A stretch of 15,290 nt of DNA from an uncultured Collinsella sp. (GTDB lineage: Bacteria > Actinomycetota > Coriobacteriia > Coriobacteriales > Coriobacteriaceae). Position 1 is the stretch's first letter, and each line of letters opens with the position of its first letter. A program made the position numbers and the translations under genes. The DNA is taken from the NCBI GenBank assembly GCA_958346935.1, contig CATVTM010000050.1, forward strand, positions 1-15,290, read 5' to 3'. Below the pieces are notes generated by a model that saw nothing but the letters and a program-made list of their open reading frames with translations, was not told where the DNA came from and made no database searches. Positions 1 through 12,400 of the stretch are shown here, piece after piece.

Positions 1-13
1 GCAGGTAGAGAGC

Positions 14-39
14 TGGCCGATTTTCGAAAAAGTCGGCTA
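14..39. repeat. Small inverted repeat (hairpin) near the left edge
   Basis: The arms at 16-24 and 29-37 pair over nine positions (GCCGATTTT against AAAAGTCGGC, one G-T wobble) around a CGAA loop, with two weaker pairs outside. There is no U-run on either side, so it is not an obvious terminator. The flanking sequence could be the tail of a gene outside the window. Frame 1 is open to a TAA at 58-60 and frame 2 to a TGA at 44-46, but neither is long enough to assign. Confidence 0.5.
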
Positions 40-105
40 TGGTTGACCCCTGCGGCCTAAACGTAGTAGATAGGTCCTTTTCGTGGCGCAGCGTCAGACC
101 AGTCT

Positions 106-175
106 ATTTGGGACGGCTATTTTGACTACATGCCGATCTGATTGCCCAAGTAGTCAAAAAAGCCCCGTCCCAAAT
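106..175. repeat. Long imperfect inverted repeat upstream of the adhesin gene
   Basis: The left arm 106-129 (ATTTGGGACGG, then CT-TTTTGACTAC) pairs with the right arm 150-175 over about 23 positions, with a two-base bulge and one mismatch. The loop is 20 nt (130-149). No U-tract follows, so a classical terminator is unlikely. It may be an interspersed palindromic element or the structured 3' end of a transcript from the left. The GCCCC of its right arm (162-166) can also pair with GGGGC at 187-191, so it competes with the next hairpin. Confidence 0.65.
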
Positions 176-187
176 TAGCTACCTTGT

Positions 188-235
188 GGGGCTGTGGGGA
201 TAAAGATTGCCGACGGTTTTATCCTGCCGAGCCCC
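188..235 (+). repeat. Two-part hairpin, possible terminator of an upstream gene
   Basis: An outer stem pairs GGGGCT (188-193) with AGCCCC (230-235). An inner stem pairs GGATAAA (198-204) with TTTATCC (218-224). Only three T follow, so intrinsic termination would be weak. It lies 160 bases before the adhesin promoter elements and could separate the adhesin from an upstream gene. Confidence 0.4.
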
Positions 236-339
236 TTTGATGGCGCGAATGGTTCGATTTGACGACCGAGTGGCAACCTGACGCGGAATAGTGGGTCGTT
301 TAAATTGCTACAATTTTAAGTATATTGCGATGTCCCGCC

Positions 340-402
340 TTGCGTTTCTGCGCGGGGGGGGGCGTATATTTGTATCGATGGGGACGACGACACATATATA
401 AT
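340..402 (+). promoter_or_regulatory. Candidate promoter region of the giant adhesin gene
   Basis: Two overlapping possibilities are visible. One is a perfect TATAAT at 397-402 with only a poor -35 match (TCGATG, 375-380, 16-bp spacer). It would start transcription near 409 and give a leader of about 35 nt. The other is TTGCGT (340-345) with TATATT (365-370), a 19-bp spacer that contains the whole G9 run. A further TACAAT at 309-314 lacks a matching -35. Which one is used cannot be decided from sequence. All lie upstream of the ribosome-binding site GGGGAGG (431-437), which sits six bases before the ATG at 444. Confidence 0.4.
354..362. repeat. Homopolymer run of nine G upstream of the adhesin gene
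   Basis: Nine consecutive G lie between a TTGCGT (340-345) and a TATATT (365-370), and 35 bp upstream of a perfect TATAAT. Runs of this length are prone to slipped-strand mispairing. In known cases such as Neisseria porA and opc, a homopolymer in the -35/-10 spacer tunes surface-protein expression. Loss of two G here would set the spacer to 17 bp. The tract itself is seen directly; variability is inferred. Confidence 0.8.
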
Positions 403-443
403 GAGCCGCTGCTTGCCGTCCTCATGGATTGGGGAGGGCCTTC

Positions 444-3400
444 ATGAATCGCGTATATGCGAAAGCTCGAGAAATGCTGAAGCCTTTGGGCACAAAAACC
501 AATACAGCCAAGCGTGCTCTAAAGGTTTTGACCGTCCCGCTGGCGGCGTGTGCGCTCTTGTTTGGTGCAACGAGTGCGTTGGCCGAGCAGACGGTTCCCT
601 TCAGCAACCATATCGTGAAGACGGTAAACCCTACCGGCACCACGGTCAACCTGTTTGACTACTGGGTCGTGAATGGCGATAACGACAATTCTGCCAACAT
701 AAACAACGACAACAGCAATAACAACACCGGCATCAATAAAGACCACCAGCTCAAATTCAATGGTGGTGCCGGTACGGGCATTAACAAATGGACGGGCAAG
801 AGTACCACCGGTGGCTTTGGACGCCTTCCATTTGTGAAGAACACGCTGGTAAAGGGCTATCCGGAGATCAAAAATGGCACCTACCAGGGCGTTAACTACA
901 ACGATGAGTCGCTCGATTACCTCTTTAACAATGACAGCCAGGCAAATAAAAAGCAGAACGGTAAGGCCGTTTACAACAACGTGCAGGGCCTCTTCCAGCT
1001 CAAGGATGGCTATTACGTTTACGACTCCTACGGCTCCAAAGAAGGCAACTATGCCGTGTATAACTCCACGACGAACTCCTTTGACGTCTACGATAAGGCG
1101 GGCGTATATAAGGAGAGCGTGTCAGAAGAGAATCGGGGTCAGTTCTTTCCCTTTGACTCGGCTAAAAAGGTTTTTACCGAGTCGGGTAAAAACCTCTCCC
1201 CTATAGGAATAAAGGACGGAGAGAACGATAAGCTCAACCATCACTTTGGCATGTCCATGACCACGGAGTTTGTCCAGCCCGCAAACGGCAAGACCAACAA
1301 GAACGAGGACATGATCTTTGAGTTCTCGGGCGACGATGACGTCTGGGTGTATATCGATGGCGTGCTCGTGGGCGATTTGGGCGGCATTCATGAGAAGGCA
1401 ACGCTTGATATTAACTTCGCTACTGGTGTGGTGCGCGTTGGCCATATTGACGGCGCAAATGGTTCACCAAAGTATTTTCCGGATACCACCATCAAAGCAA
1501 TGTTCCAAGCCGCGGGCGTGGATACCTCCAACTTCCGCGACGATACCTTCCGTGACAGCAGCAAGCATAAGCTGAGCTTCTTCTATCTGGAGCGCGGCGC
1601 GGGCGCATCGAACATGTCGCTCAAGTTCAACCTCACTACCCTGCCGTCGTCTGAGGTTGAGAAGATCAACCAGAACGGCGAAGCGGTCAATGGTGCAACC
1701 TTCGCGCTGTATCGGTCCGATGGACCAAAAACTGACTGGAATGAGGGTGAGCTCATCGCTCAAGGCGAGACAAAAGACGGGGGTCAGCTGATACTTCAAA
1801 AGTCGGATGGTCAAAAGTCGGATGGCTCCGTTCTCTCGTTCGACCAAGAGCATGCCGATGGGCATGACTACTTTGTACTCAAAGAGATTAGCCTGCCCGC
1901 GGGATATCGCTCGAGCCTGACCTCATCGACTTCCGCAACGCCAGGTGAGTTGCATCTGCAGTACAAGCAAGCTGCGAATGGTTCGGGCGGCGTGGTAGTT
2001 GCACCGCAAACGACGGTCACCACGGCCGATAAAAACACATGGACGGGCAGCCGCATGTGGCTGAACGGTGGCTATCTGGCCGCCAAGGAGACCATCTCCC
2101 TGTCCGAAGAAACAAAAGACAATAAGGGCAAGCCCATTAGCTCGGGCACGACTTTTGCCGTCGTGCTCAAGCGTACCGATAAGAGCAAGAAAGACACGGA
2201 CGAAAACGCATGGACGCCAGTCACGGGCAATCCGCTCGATGGCTACACGCTGTGCTCCGAACACGGTATCGCCGGTGCCGTCCAGGCTGCAAAATCGGCC
2301 GACACGAGCGTCTTTGCCGTCAACACCAAGGGCGACTACGAGGTAACGGTTAGGTCGCTGCCCGGAGATATCGAGAAGTACGCCGCCATGCTGGAAGATA
2401 AGTCCGAGTCCGAATATACCGTGGCGGTGTATCACACCACGGCATCGTCTCTGGCAGAGGCAACCACGGAGAACACTTCCATGGTTGAATACCAGGCGAT
2501 AAACAGGCAGTTCTCAACCGTGATCCACCTCACCAACGTACAGAACCGTCTGTTTGTGCAGAAGGTTGACGACCTGGGCAAGCCCGTGAACGACGCGACG
2601 TTTCAGCTGTACCAGGCCAAGGACGTTACTGGCAATAGCCCCAGCACGTATGCCATCAAGCCCGGTGCCGAGCCGTATGACACCGTGAAGGCGAACGGCA
2701 TGACCTATCCGTATGACATTGAGGGTGCTGCATGCTTCCCACTCGATTCGGTAAACCACAAACCCCTTACCAAGGGTACGTACTACCTGCGTGAGTCTGT
2801 AAGCCCGGATGGCTATGAGATTAACAACACTATCACCAAGGTGATTGTGGATGATTCGGGTGTGTATGTGGATGCCGGCGAGGAAGGCGACGGTGTGCTC
2901 AGCATGAGCGGCCCGGGTTCGCTGATTGCTTCCCTGGCGCAGTTTGGCTCTCCTGACTCCATCGACAACACGCTTACGCACATTAAGGGTAAGCTGCAGA
3001 GTGCAACTGGCTCAGATGCCAAGGAAAACCTGACATGGGGCCAGACAAGTACTGCCAAGGGTGTGACGCCTTCTCTTGCGGACAACTTGATGCATATGCG
3101 CTATGACAAGACGATGCAGGGCACCAAGACCATCCTGCGCTATGTCGAGGACGGTGGCGAGCGCAACGGTAAGCTGGCGACGATCTTTGCCGATACGGGC
3201 ATCAACCGCATGGCTCTTTATCAAGACGATGATGCCACCAATGGCACCGATCTGGGCACGCTTCAGCTCAATCATCTCTTTACCACGGCAACGGCCGTGC
3301 AGTATACCGATTGTCGCGTGGCGCGCCTGCAAGTGACCAAGACGGTGACAGCAGATACTGGCCTTACTGCGCCCACCAAGGATGCGAACGGCAACGATCT

Positions 3401-6400
3401 GACGTTTACGTTTAAGTTCACCCTGCCGGATTCCGAGGAGGGCTATGAGGCACGCGTATTCGATGCGAATGGCAAGTCCATGGGCAACTCCTTTACGCTC
3501 AAGAACGGCGGCACCCATTCCATCAAGGCCGGCGAGACCATTCGCGTATATGACCTTAAGCAGGGCGACAAGTATAGCGTGAGCGAGCTCACCACCAAGG
3601 GCGAGGCGTCCAACGGTGACGTGCTGGCGAGTATCGTCAACGCTGTGACCGGCTCTGCCGACGAGTCGGTGCTTCCGGCTGGCTTTAGCCTCGTGAGCCG
3701 CAAGGTCGGCGGCAAGGAGCAGTCGGGAACTGGCAACGCCATCGAGGGCAAGATTGTCGCGCTTGCGGGCGGACAGATTCCCGCCGATAACACGCTTGAG
3801 TTCACCAACAACTACAGCGCCAAGCCCGTAACGCTCGACGCCCAGAATAGGCTGGGCGCCAAGAAGGTGCTCGAAGGTCGCGATTGGGCCGATGGCGATT
3901 CCTTTACCGTGCGGCTTACGCCTGAGGACGGCGCCCCCATGCCCGACGGTGCCAAGAGCGCGGCGGCGACGGTCGAGCTCACCAAGAATACCCAGACGGC
4001 GACGTTTGGCGATATTACCTATACCAAGCCAGGCACGTACACCTATACCATCAAGGAGGTTATCCCCGGCTCCGATGCCGGTGCGGACGGCATAAGCTAT
4101 TCTGCTGCCGTCTATACCGCGACAGTCGTGGTGGAGGATAACCATGCCGGTGCTCTGGCCGTTGCGAGCGTGAAGGTGGTGCAGGAGTGCGACGACGCGG
4201 GTGCCGACACCAAGACGGATGTTGCCGGTAAGGTTGCAACCTTCACCAACCACTACGATACACACGAAGCGAAGATCACCATCCATGCTCAAAAGAACCT
4301 AGTCGACAACGCCGGGACCTTCCAGCTTGCCCAGAATACCTTTGGCTTTACGCTCGAGGGCCTGGGCGGCCTTACGGATGTCAAGGCAACGTTCAGCCCC
4401 GATGCAGTCGTCACGAGCGTGAAGGCTCCCATGCCCCAGGGCGCCGAGGGCAACGCCGCGACCGTGGGCAATAACGCCGACGGTGCGGTGACGTGGCCGG
4501 CGATCTCCTATACCGCCAAGGCGAATGCGGGGCACGCCTACGTGTACAAGTTCACAGAGAACCCAGAGAACCCTGGCAGGGTCGCAGGCATGACCTACGA
4601 CGGATCGGTCTATTACGCCGTGGTGCGCAATGCCGAGAAGGGTGCCGGCATCGAAACCTCGATCGAGTACTATAAGGTCTTGGCAGACGGCTCGGTAAAG
4701 CAGCTGGACACGGACGTTACGCCTTCGTTTGCCAATACATATAGCGTGGAGCCCACGAGCGTGACCCTTCAGGGCCAAAAGACCGTGAGCGGCCGCGACT
4801 GGAACCAAGGCGAGAGCTACACCTTCAACCTCACCGCCGCTACGGACGATGCCAGCGCAACCGGCCTGAGCAAAACCACAAAACAGGCGGTAACGGATGG
4901 GGCTGTCGCGATTAACGCCAACCAGACAGTCGCCAGCGCACCCGAGTCGGGACGCGTTGCCTCGTTCGCCTTTGGCACCGAAGCCGCCCCGACCGTGACG
5001 TTCAACCGCGCAGGCACCTTTAGCTTCAACATCACCGAGAAAGCTGCGCAGGATGGCCAGGCGGGCATGTCCATGGACAAGCACACCGCACGCGCGACCG
5101 TCGTGGTGACCGATCTGGACGAGTCGGGCAACCACACGGGCAAGCTGCGCGTGTCGAGCGTGACCTACGCCAACACCGGCGCCTCCGATGCGGACAAGGC
5201 CGTAACTGACAAGGCCGCCTTTACCAACGCATACCATGCGTCGGGCACCTTTGGTGGTGTGACGGTGAGCAAGACCCTTGAGGGTCGCGCCTCTACCGCG
5301 GGCCAGTTTACCTTTGCCGTGACGGGCCTTTGGTACAACGGCATTCAGACGTCGGTCGACGGCGCCGATGCTAGCCTGTCCAATAAGGCTGCGGGGGCCG
5401 GCGTGTCCGGTGCCGTGGTGGGCGCAAGCGGGCAAGAGAAGCTCTTTGCTCGTACGCTCACGGAGCAGGATCTGGGCCATACGTTTGCCTATCGCATCCG
5501 CGAGAACCAGCCTGCGGCTGCCGGCTACGCCTATGACACCGGCTACACTGGTGACGCTATCGTGCTCGTCAAGGTTCTAGCACGCAAGGACGACCCCGCT
5601 AAGCTCTACACCGTGACGACCGTGCTCAAGGGTGCGGGTGTGACGGAGCTGCTGGGCGACGGCGCCGACGCGAGCGCGCTGACGGACGAAAAGATCGTCG
5701 AGCTCAAGCAAGATTCGCATACTTACGTGCAGCAGTACGATGCAAGTGAGACCGGCGCCACGACGCCTGCCGTCTCGTTTGTGAACCGTTACACGGCAAG
5801 TCTCGACTATGGCGCCAATGGCGGTTTGCAGATCGAGAAGACGTTGACGTATCCCAAGGACGCGACCATTTTTGGCTCGCCTAAGAGCATATTCCGTTAT
5901 ATCGTCAAGCCTGCTGACGAGACGTCTGCCAGCAAGGTTGGCATTTCCACGAATGGCAAGGTCTTTGAGACCGCAAATGTCGAGGCCAACGCTCCCAAGA
6001 TCGTAAGTTTGGTACCTGCGGGCGGGCTGACCTTCACTCAGGATGATGCCGGCAAGACGTTCACCTATACGGTGAGCGAGATTGACGACAAAGCGACGGG
6101 CTATACGTACGACGAGACGGTCCATACGGTTAGGGCCGTCGTAGCGGATAACGGCGACGGCACGCTTAGGGTCACGACATCGGTAAGCAAGCAGGTCGAT
6201 GGCAAGGACGAGCTCGAGGGCCAGTGGATCTACCCGTCGGATGCGACGTCTACCGGTGTCGCGACGGTCAAATTCAAGAACACCTATACGGTCGCCGAGG
6301 CAGCAACCTATACTCCGTCCGTGACCAAGGTGGTTGTCGGTGCCAATGCTCCGGACAAGTTTACCTTTGCCATGACCGCGGCCGATGATGTCACCAAGGC

Positions 6401-9400
6401 TGCTATCGACGGCAAGCTCATCACCGGCTCTTCGATGAGTGCGGAGAACGGCTACGCTGAGAAGAAGCAAACGAAGGAGGGCCTCAAGGACGGGGAGCAC
6501 TACCAGCTTGACTTCTCGAAGCTCACCTTCAACAAGCCGGGCACGTATAAGTTCGCTATTAACGAGGTGCCTGCGAACAGCGGTCTTGGCGAGTGGAAGT
6601 ATGACCAGCACGTCTATACCGTGACGGTCACCGTAACCGATGAGGGCGGCAAACTTGTAGCGCGTGCCGATGGCACGACCGGCTCGGAAGGCTTCATCTT
6701 TACTAATAGTTACCAAACTTCAACGAGCTACGAGCTCCAGGGCGGTTTGGAGATTGTCAAGACGCTTAACGGGCACGATCTGCATGCCGGCATGTTTGGC
6801 TTTACGGTGACGGGCGAAGACGATGCTTCAATCGAAAAGCTCAACAAGCTGCTGCGCGCGGATGAGGGTAAGCTCACCGTTACGAACGATGAACCGCAGG
6901 CCGATGGCACGTCCCACACCGGTATTTTGGGCGGCCTGACCTTCGCGACGGGCGATGCGGACAAGACGTTTGCCTACAAGATTGTCGAGAATGGCGGCGG
7001 TAGGGGCGGCTATACATACGACTCCACCTATTGGAAGGTAGAGATTGCGGTTAAGAAGCGCGATAACGGTTCGCTCTATACCGTGACCACGGTCAAGCAC
7101 TATGACGCCAACGACGTTGAAGAGCCCCGCGATGCGAATACCTTTAGCTCCGAGAGCGGTACCGCCAAGGCCCAGGTGTCCTTTACCAACAGCTACATCG
7201 CGACCGGAACATTCGACGGTCTTGCTGCCGAGAAGGTAATGGACTCCGGCGACAAGATTGAGGCGGGTCAGTATACGTTTGACCTGTATGCCGAGAAGAC
7301 CGATGGCTCGCTCGAAAAGATGGATGAGGGTAAGACCCAGGCGAGCGATAACGGTATCGCCACGGTCGACTTCGGCAAGGTTAACTTTAAGCTTGGCGGC
7401 GCTCTCGGCGGATCCCATGAGCTGACGATTGACCTTGCTGGCGCTGTGAAGGATGGTGTTGCCACCAAGCAACACAATGCCGACCACACCACTACCTACA
7501 GCTTTAACCTGGTGGCAAAAGAGCGCTTGGCCAACCTGCCCGAGGGCGTGCGTCCCGTGGACACGTCCGCGACGTGCCGCGTACTGCTCGAGGTGACCGA
7601 TAACAACAACGGCAAGCTTACGTCCAAGGTGACCTATCGCAATGGTACCGAGAACGGCAAGATCGTCTTCCACAACACACGCGATAAGGTCAAGACGATC
7701 GGCACGGTTGCGAAGCCCGATGTGGACATCGACGGGCAGTTGCTCTCCGTGGGCGACTCCTACGTCTACACCATTAACTGGGTCAACACCGAGGCCGATG
7801 CCAATGTAACTGTGACCGACGAGCTGCCCACGGGCGTTGTGTTCGAGGCCTTTGAGGGTGAGAACGCCGATAAGGGCGCTGCGAACGGCCAGTCGCTTAC
7901 GTGGAGCCTGGGTGAGCAGCCCGCAGGCAGCCATGGTTCGGTGCGCGTGCGCGTCAAGATTACCGAGGACGCTGTGAAGGACACCCAGGGCGCCGTCGGC
8001 ACCGTTGAGAACAAGGCTACCGTTACGGTCGGTGGCAAGAGCTATACCGGCACCACGACCAACTGCGTGCCCAAGAAGTCCGAGAGTGACGCTCAGGATT
8101 CGAAGGGGTCGGGCGTCAAGTTGGGCGATGAGCTCACCTATTCCATCGGCTACAAGAACACCGAGAATGCGCCGGCTACGGTGACGATCACCGATACCGT
8201 TCCCGCGGGGACCGAGTTCGTGGAGTTCGCGGGCGACCATGCGGATATCGCATCCAAGGACAACGACGGCAACCTCACCTGGACGCTGACGGACGTTCCC
8301 GCTGGCAAGGAGGGCACGGTACAGTTTAAGGTTCGCGTGACCGAGGGCGCGTTTAAGAGTGGCGGTTCTTCGGATGACATCTCCAACCAGGCGTCGGTAG
8401 CGGTTGGCAACAACCCTGCCGTTAAGACCAACACCACTACCGATGAGGTCTCTGACGGTCGCTTGACGCTGAGCAAGACGGTCACGACCGCCGAGGGCAT
8501 CACGGCACCCAACAAGGCATTCACCTTTAAGGTGCTGCTCTATCAGGCCGATGGCGCAACGCCTCTGGCCGGTACCTTTGCGTACGCCGGTCGTCCCAGC
8601 GGCACCAACGGTACCTATGTAAGCGGACAAATCAAGAGCGGGGACACCATCGCGCTTAAGGCCGGCGGCTCCGTGACGGTTACCGTGCCCGTGGGTGCTC
8701 GCTACGAGGTGCAGGAGCTCGACTCCAAGGGCAACCTTATGACGAGCGAGGACGGCTTTACGGTTGCCGACAAGACGAATACCCAGAAGGGTACCGTTGG
8801 ACAGGCGGCGCAGGCAGGCTTCACCAATGTCTATAGTGTGGAATCCACGAAGGTGGAGAACGCCTTTAAGGTGCAAAAGAAGATCTCCGGACGCAATTGG
8901 ACGACGTCGGATGCCTTTACCATGACGCTGACTGCCCAGGGCGAGGCGCCCATGCCCAAGGGCGCCAAGTATGGTGTGTCGACGATCGTGCTGAGCAAGG
9001 ACGTTCAGGTCGGCAACTTCGGCACCATTGAGTACACCAAGCCCGGTACCTACACCTATGTGATTGCCGAGCAGGCGGGTGACGAGACGGCACTCACCTT
9101 CTCGAAGGCCACCTATCGCGCCACCGTCACGGTGACCGATGACGGTGCCGGCAAGCTGTCTGCCAAGACCAAGATTGCACAGCTGACTGACGATGCCGGC
9201 AACGCTGTTGAGCGCACGGTCGAGGCGGCGGTCTTTACCAATACCGCTAAGACCGGCAGCCTCACCGTCAAGAAGACGGTTGTCGGCGGCGACGGCCAGC
9301 GCGAGTTCGGCTTCACGGTCGCGCTGACCGACGGGGACGGCGAGCCCGTTTCCGGAACCTTCGGCAAGGGTGAGAACGCCGTGACGTTCACGGACGGCAG

Positions 9401-12400
9401 GGCGACCTTCACGCTCAAGCACGGCGGGGAGAAGACCATCACCGGCCTGCCCGTGGGCGCAAACTACACCGTGACCGAGGACGCCGCCGAGGGCTACACG
9501 ACTACGGTTGACGGGGCCGACGGCTCCAAGGCCGAGGGCACCGTGACCGAGGCCGGCGCGACCGTCGCGTTCACCAACACGTATGGGACGACCACCGAGG
9601 GCAGGGACGTCTCCACGGTGGGACTCTTCACCAAGACGCTCAAGGGCCGCGACTGGGCGGAGGGCGACAGCTTCCAGTTCACGCTCACGGGCGAGGCCGG
9701 CGCTCCCATGCCCGAGGGCTCCTCCGACGGCTCCAAGACCGTCAGCGTGACGGCCGCCGACGGCACCAAGGCGGGCGATAAGGTCGCCTTCGACTTCGGC
9801 TCCATCCGCTACACGCTCGACGACATCAGGGACGCCGGGTTCGCGGAGGTCGGCGGCAAGCGCGTGCGCGCCAAGACCTTCACCTATACGGTGCGCGAGG
9901 TCAGGCCCGATGACGGCACGGCAATCGCCGGCGTGGCCTATGACGGCCACTTCGCCACGATGACGGTGACTGTGACCGACGACGGCTCCGGCAACCTCAC
10001 GGCCTCGACGCCCGCGATCGCGCAGGCGAGCGGCGGCGACTTCGTCAACACCTACACGACCGGGCTCGACTACTCGGCCCGCGCGGGCGTGCGCCTGTCC
10101 AAGACGCTCTCCGGCCGCGCCATGGAGGCGGGGCAGTTCGCCTTCACCGTGACCGCCGACGCCGAGACGGCCGCCAAGCTCGGCCTCAAGACCGATAAGA
10201 ATGCCTACACCGTAGCCGCGGCAAATGACGGCGTGGCCGACCTGATCGACCTCATCGGCGGCGCCGCAAAGGGCGGCGTGAAGTTCACCGACGCCGACGC
10301 GGGCAAGACCTACAGCTTCACCGTCGCCGAGACCAAGCTCGGCGGCGAGGGCTACACCAACGACACCGTGCCGCGCACGGTGACCATCGCGCCCGCCTAC
10401 GACGCGGCGACGGGCGAGCTCACGGTCACGACCACGGTTGCCAAGGACGGCGTCGAGGTCGCCCGCAGCGAGGTCTCGACGGCCGATGACGCCACGGCGG
10501 CGCCTGCGCCCGTGACGGTCGCGTTCCAGAACTCCTACGAGGCCACCGGCACGCTCGGCGGCGAGGGCAGCGTGGCCATCGACGCCACCAAGACGCTGAC
10601 GGGCCGCGCCGCGGCGGCGGGCGAGTTCAAGTTCTCCGTCCGCGATGCCCGCGGCAGCGAGGTCGCGACCGCGTCCAACCGGGCCTCCGGCGACGGCGAG
10701 GCCGCGGCGCTCACGTTCTCGCGCATCGACTACACCACCGACGCGCTCGAGCAGATGGTGAAGGACGGCACCGCCACCAAGACGGCCGACGGCTCCTGGT
10801 CCATCCCCTATACCGTTTCTGAGGACGATACGGACCGACTGCCCGCGGGCGTGACGGCGACCGCCTCGAGCTTCGACATCACGGTCAAGGCGACCGATAA
10901 CGGCAAGGGCGGGCTGGATGTGGCCGTGGTCTACCCCGAGGGCTCCGACGGCAAGCTGTCGTTCGTGAACGGCTACCGCGCCGACGAGGCGCCGGTCGAC
11001 CTCGCGGGCACCAAGACGCTGGCGCTCAGCCAGGCCGGACTCGGCCTGACGCAGGCCGACATCGCGGGCAAGTACACCTTTAAGATTGAGCCGCTGGACG
11101 GCGCGCCCGCACCGGTCGACGCCTCCGGCAAGACGGTGACCGAGACGACCAACGACGCCGCCGGCAATGTCGTGCTGGGCCGCGTCACGTTCGAGCAGCC
11201 GAGCGACCTCGATGACGTCAAGATCGACGGCGACGGCATGCGCACCAAGACGTTCGCCTACCGGGTGAGCGAGTCCGGCTCGGTCGACGGCGTGGTTAAC
11301 GACGCGACGGCGGCCAGGACCTTCACGGTCAAGGTGGTCGAGGACACCAACGAGGGCACGCTCAAAGCGGAGGTCCTGCCCGCCGAGGGCACACCCGAGG
11401 GCAAGGGCGCGTTCGAGTTCACCAACACCTACGGCGTGGACCCGACGCCGAGCTCCGTCACCGATCGGATCAAGGTGAACAAGAAGCTCAAGGGCCGCGA
11501 TCTGGCCGAGGGCGAGTTCGAGTTCCAGCTGGTCGAGATCAACGCCGACGGCAGCGAGAGCGTCGCGGCGACAGGTAAGAACGCCGCCGACGGCACGGTC
11601 GCGCTCGGCTCCATCACCTACACCGCGCCCGGCTCGCACAGCTACGAGCTGCGTGAGGTCATCGGCACGGCGGGCGGCGTGACCTACGACAGGGCGACGT
11701 ACCGCGTGCGCACGACGGTCACCGATGCCGGCAACGGCAAGCTCACCGTCAAGCACGAGCTCACGGATGCCGAGGGCAATCCCACGGGCGACGACTCGGT
11801 GACGTTCACCAACGGTTACGAGGCCGCGCCCGTTACCCTCAAGCTGGGCGCCGCCAAGGTGCTCAAGGGCGCCGAGCTCAAGGCGGGCCAGTTCGGCTTT
11901 GAGCTCAAGAGCCGGGACGGCAAGGTCATGTCGACCGCCAAGAACGCCGCGGACGGCAGCGTCACGTTCGACGCCCTGACCTTCAAGCAGGCCGGCACCT
12001 ACACCTTCACGGTGAGCGAGGTCGACGACGGCCAGGCGCACGTGACCTACGACAAGGCCGTGCACAAGATCGTCGTCACGGTGAGCGACGAGGGCGCCGA
12101 CGGCACCAAGACGGGCTACCTGTCGGCGAAGGTCTCCTACGAGGGCGACGCCAACCTGCCGCCGGTCTTCACCAACAGCTACGCTGAGGAGCCCGGCACC
12201 CCTGGTACCCCCGAGAACCCCGGCACGCCGGGCGGTGGCTCGAACGGCGGTTCAGATAACGGCTTCGGCAGCGGCTCTAGCGGCGACGGCTCCAAGGGCG
12301 GCATGCCCGACACCGGCGACCGCAGCCTGCCGGTCGAGGCGCTCGCGGCCATGGCCGGCATCGGCGCGCTGACCGCAGCGGGCGGCGCGGTCCTGTACCG

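Noticed and set aside
429..443. Upstream TTG start for the adhesin
   Set aside because: The ATG at 444 has GGGGAGG at the right distance and begins a proper signal peptide; the TTG overlaps that ribosome-binding site.
6828..12065. Minus-strand open frame of 1745 codons, with others at 3012-4292, 4299-5480 and 5577-6716
   Set aside because: They lie antisense to the adhesin in a fixed codon phase, arise from its GC-rich third positions, have low-complexity His/Arg/Gly/Leu-rich products with no recognisable domain, and lack ribosome-binding sites.
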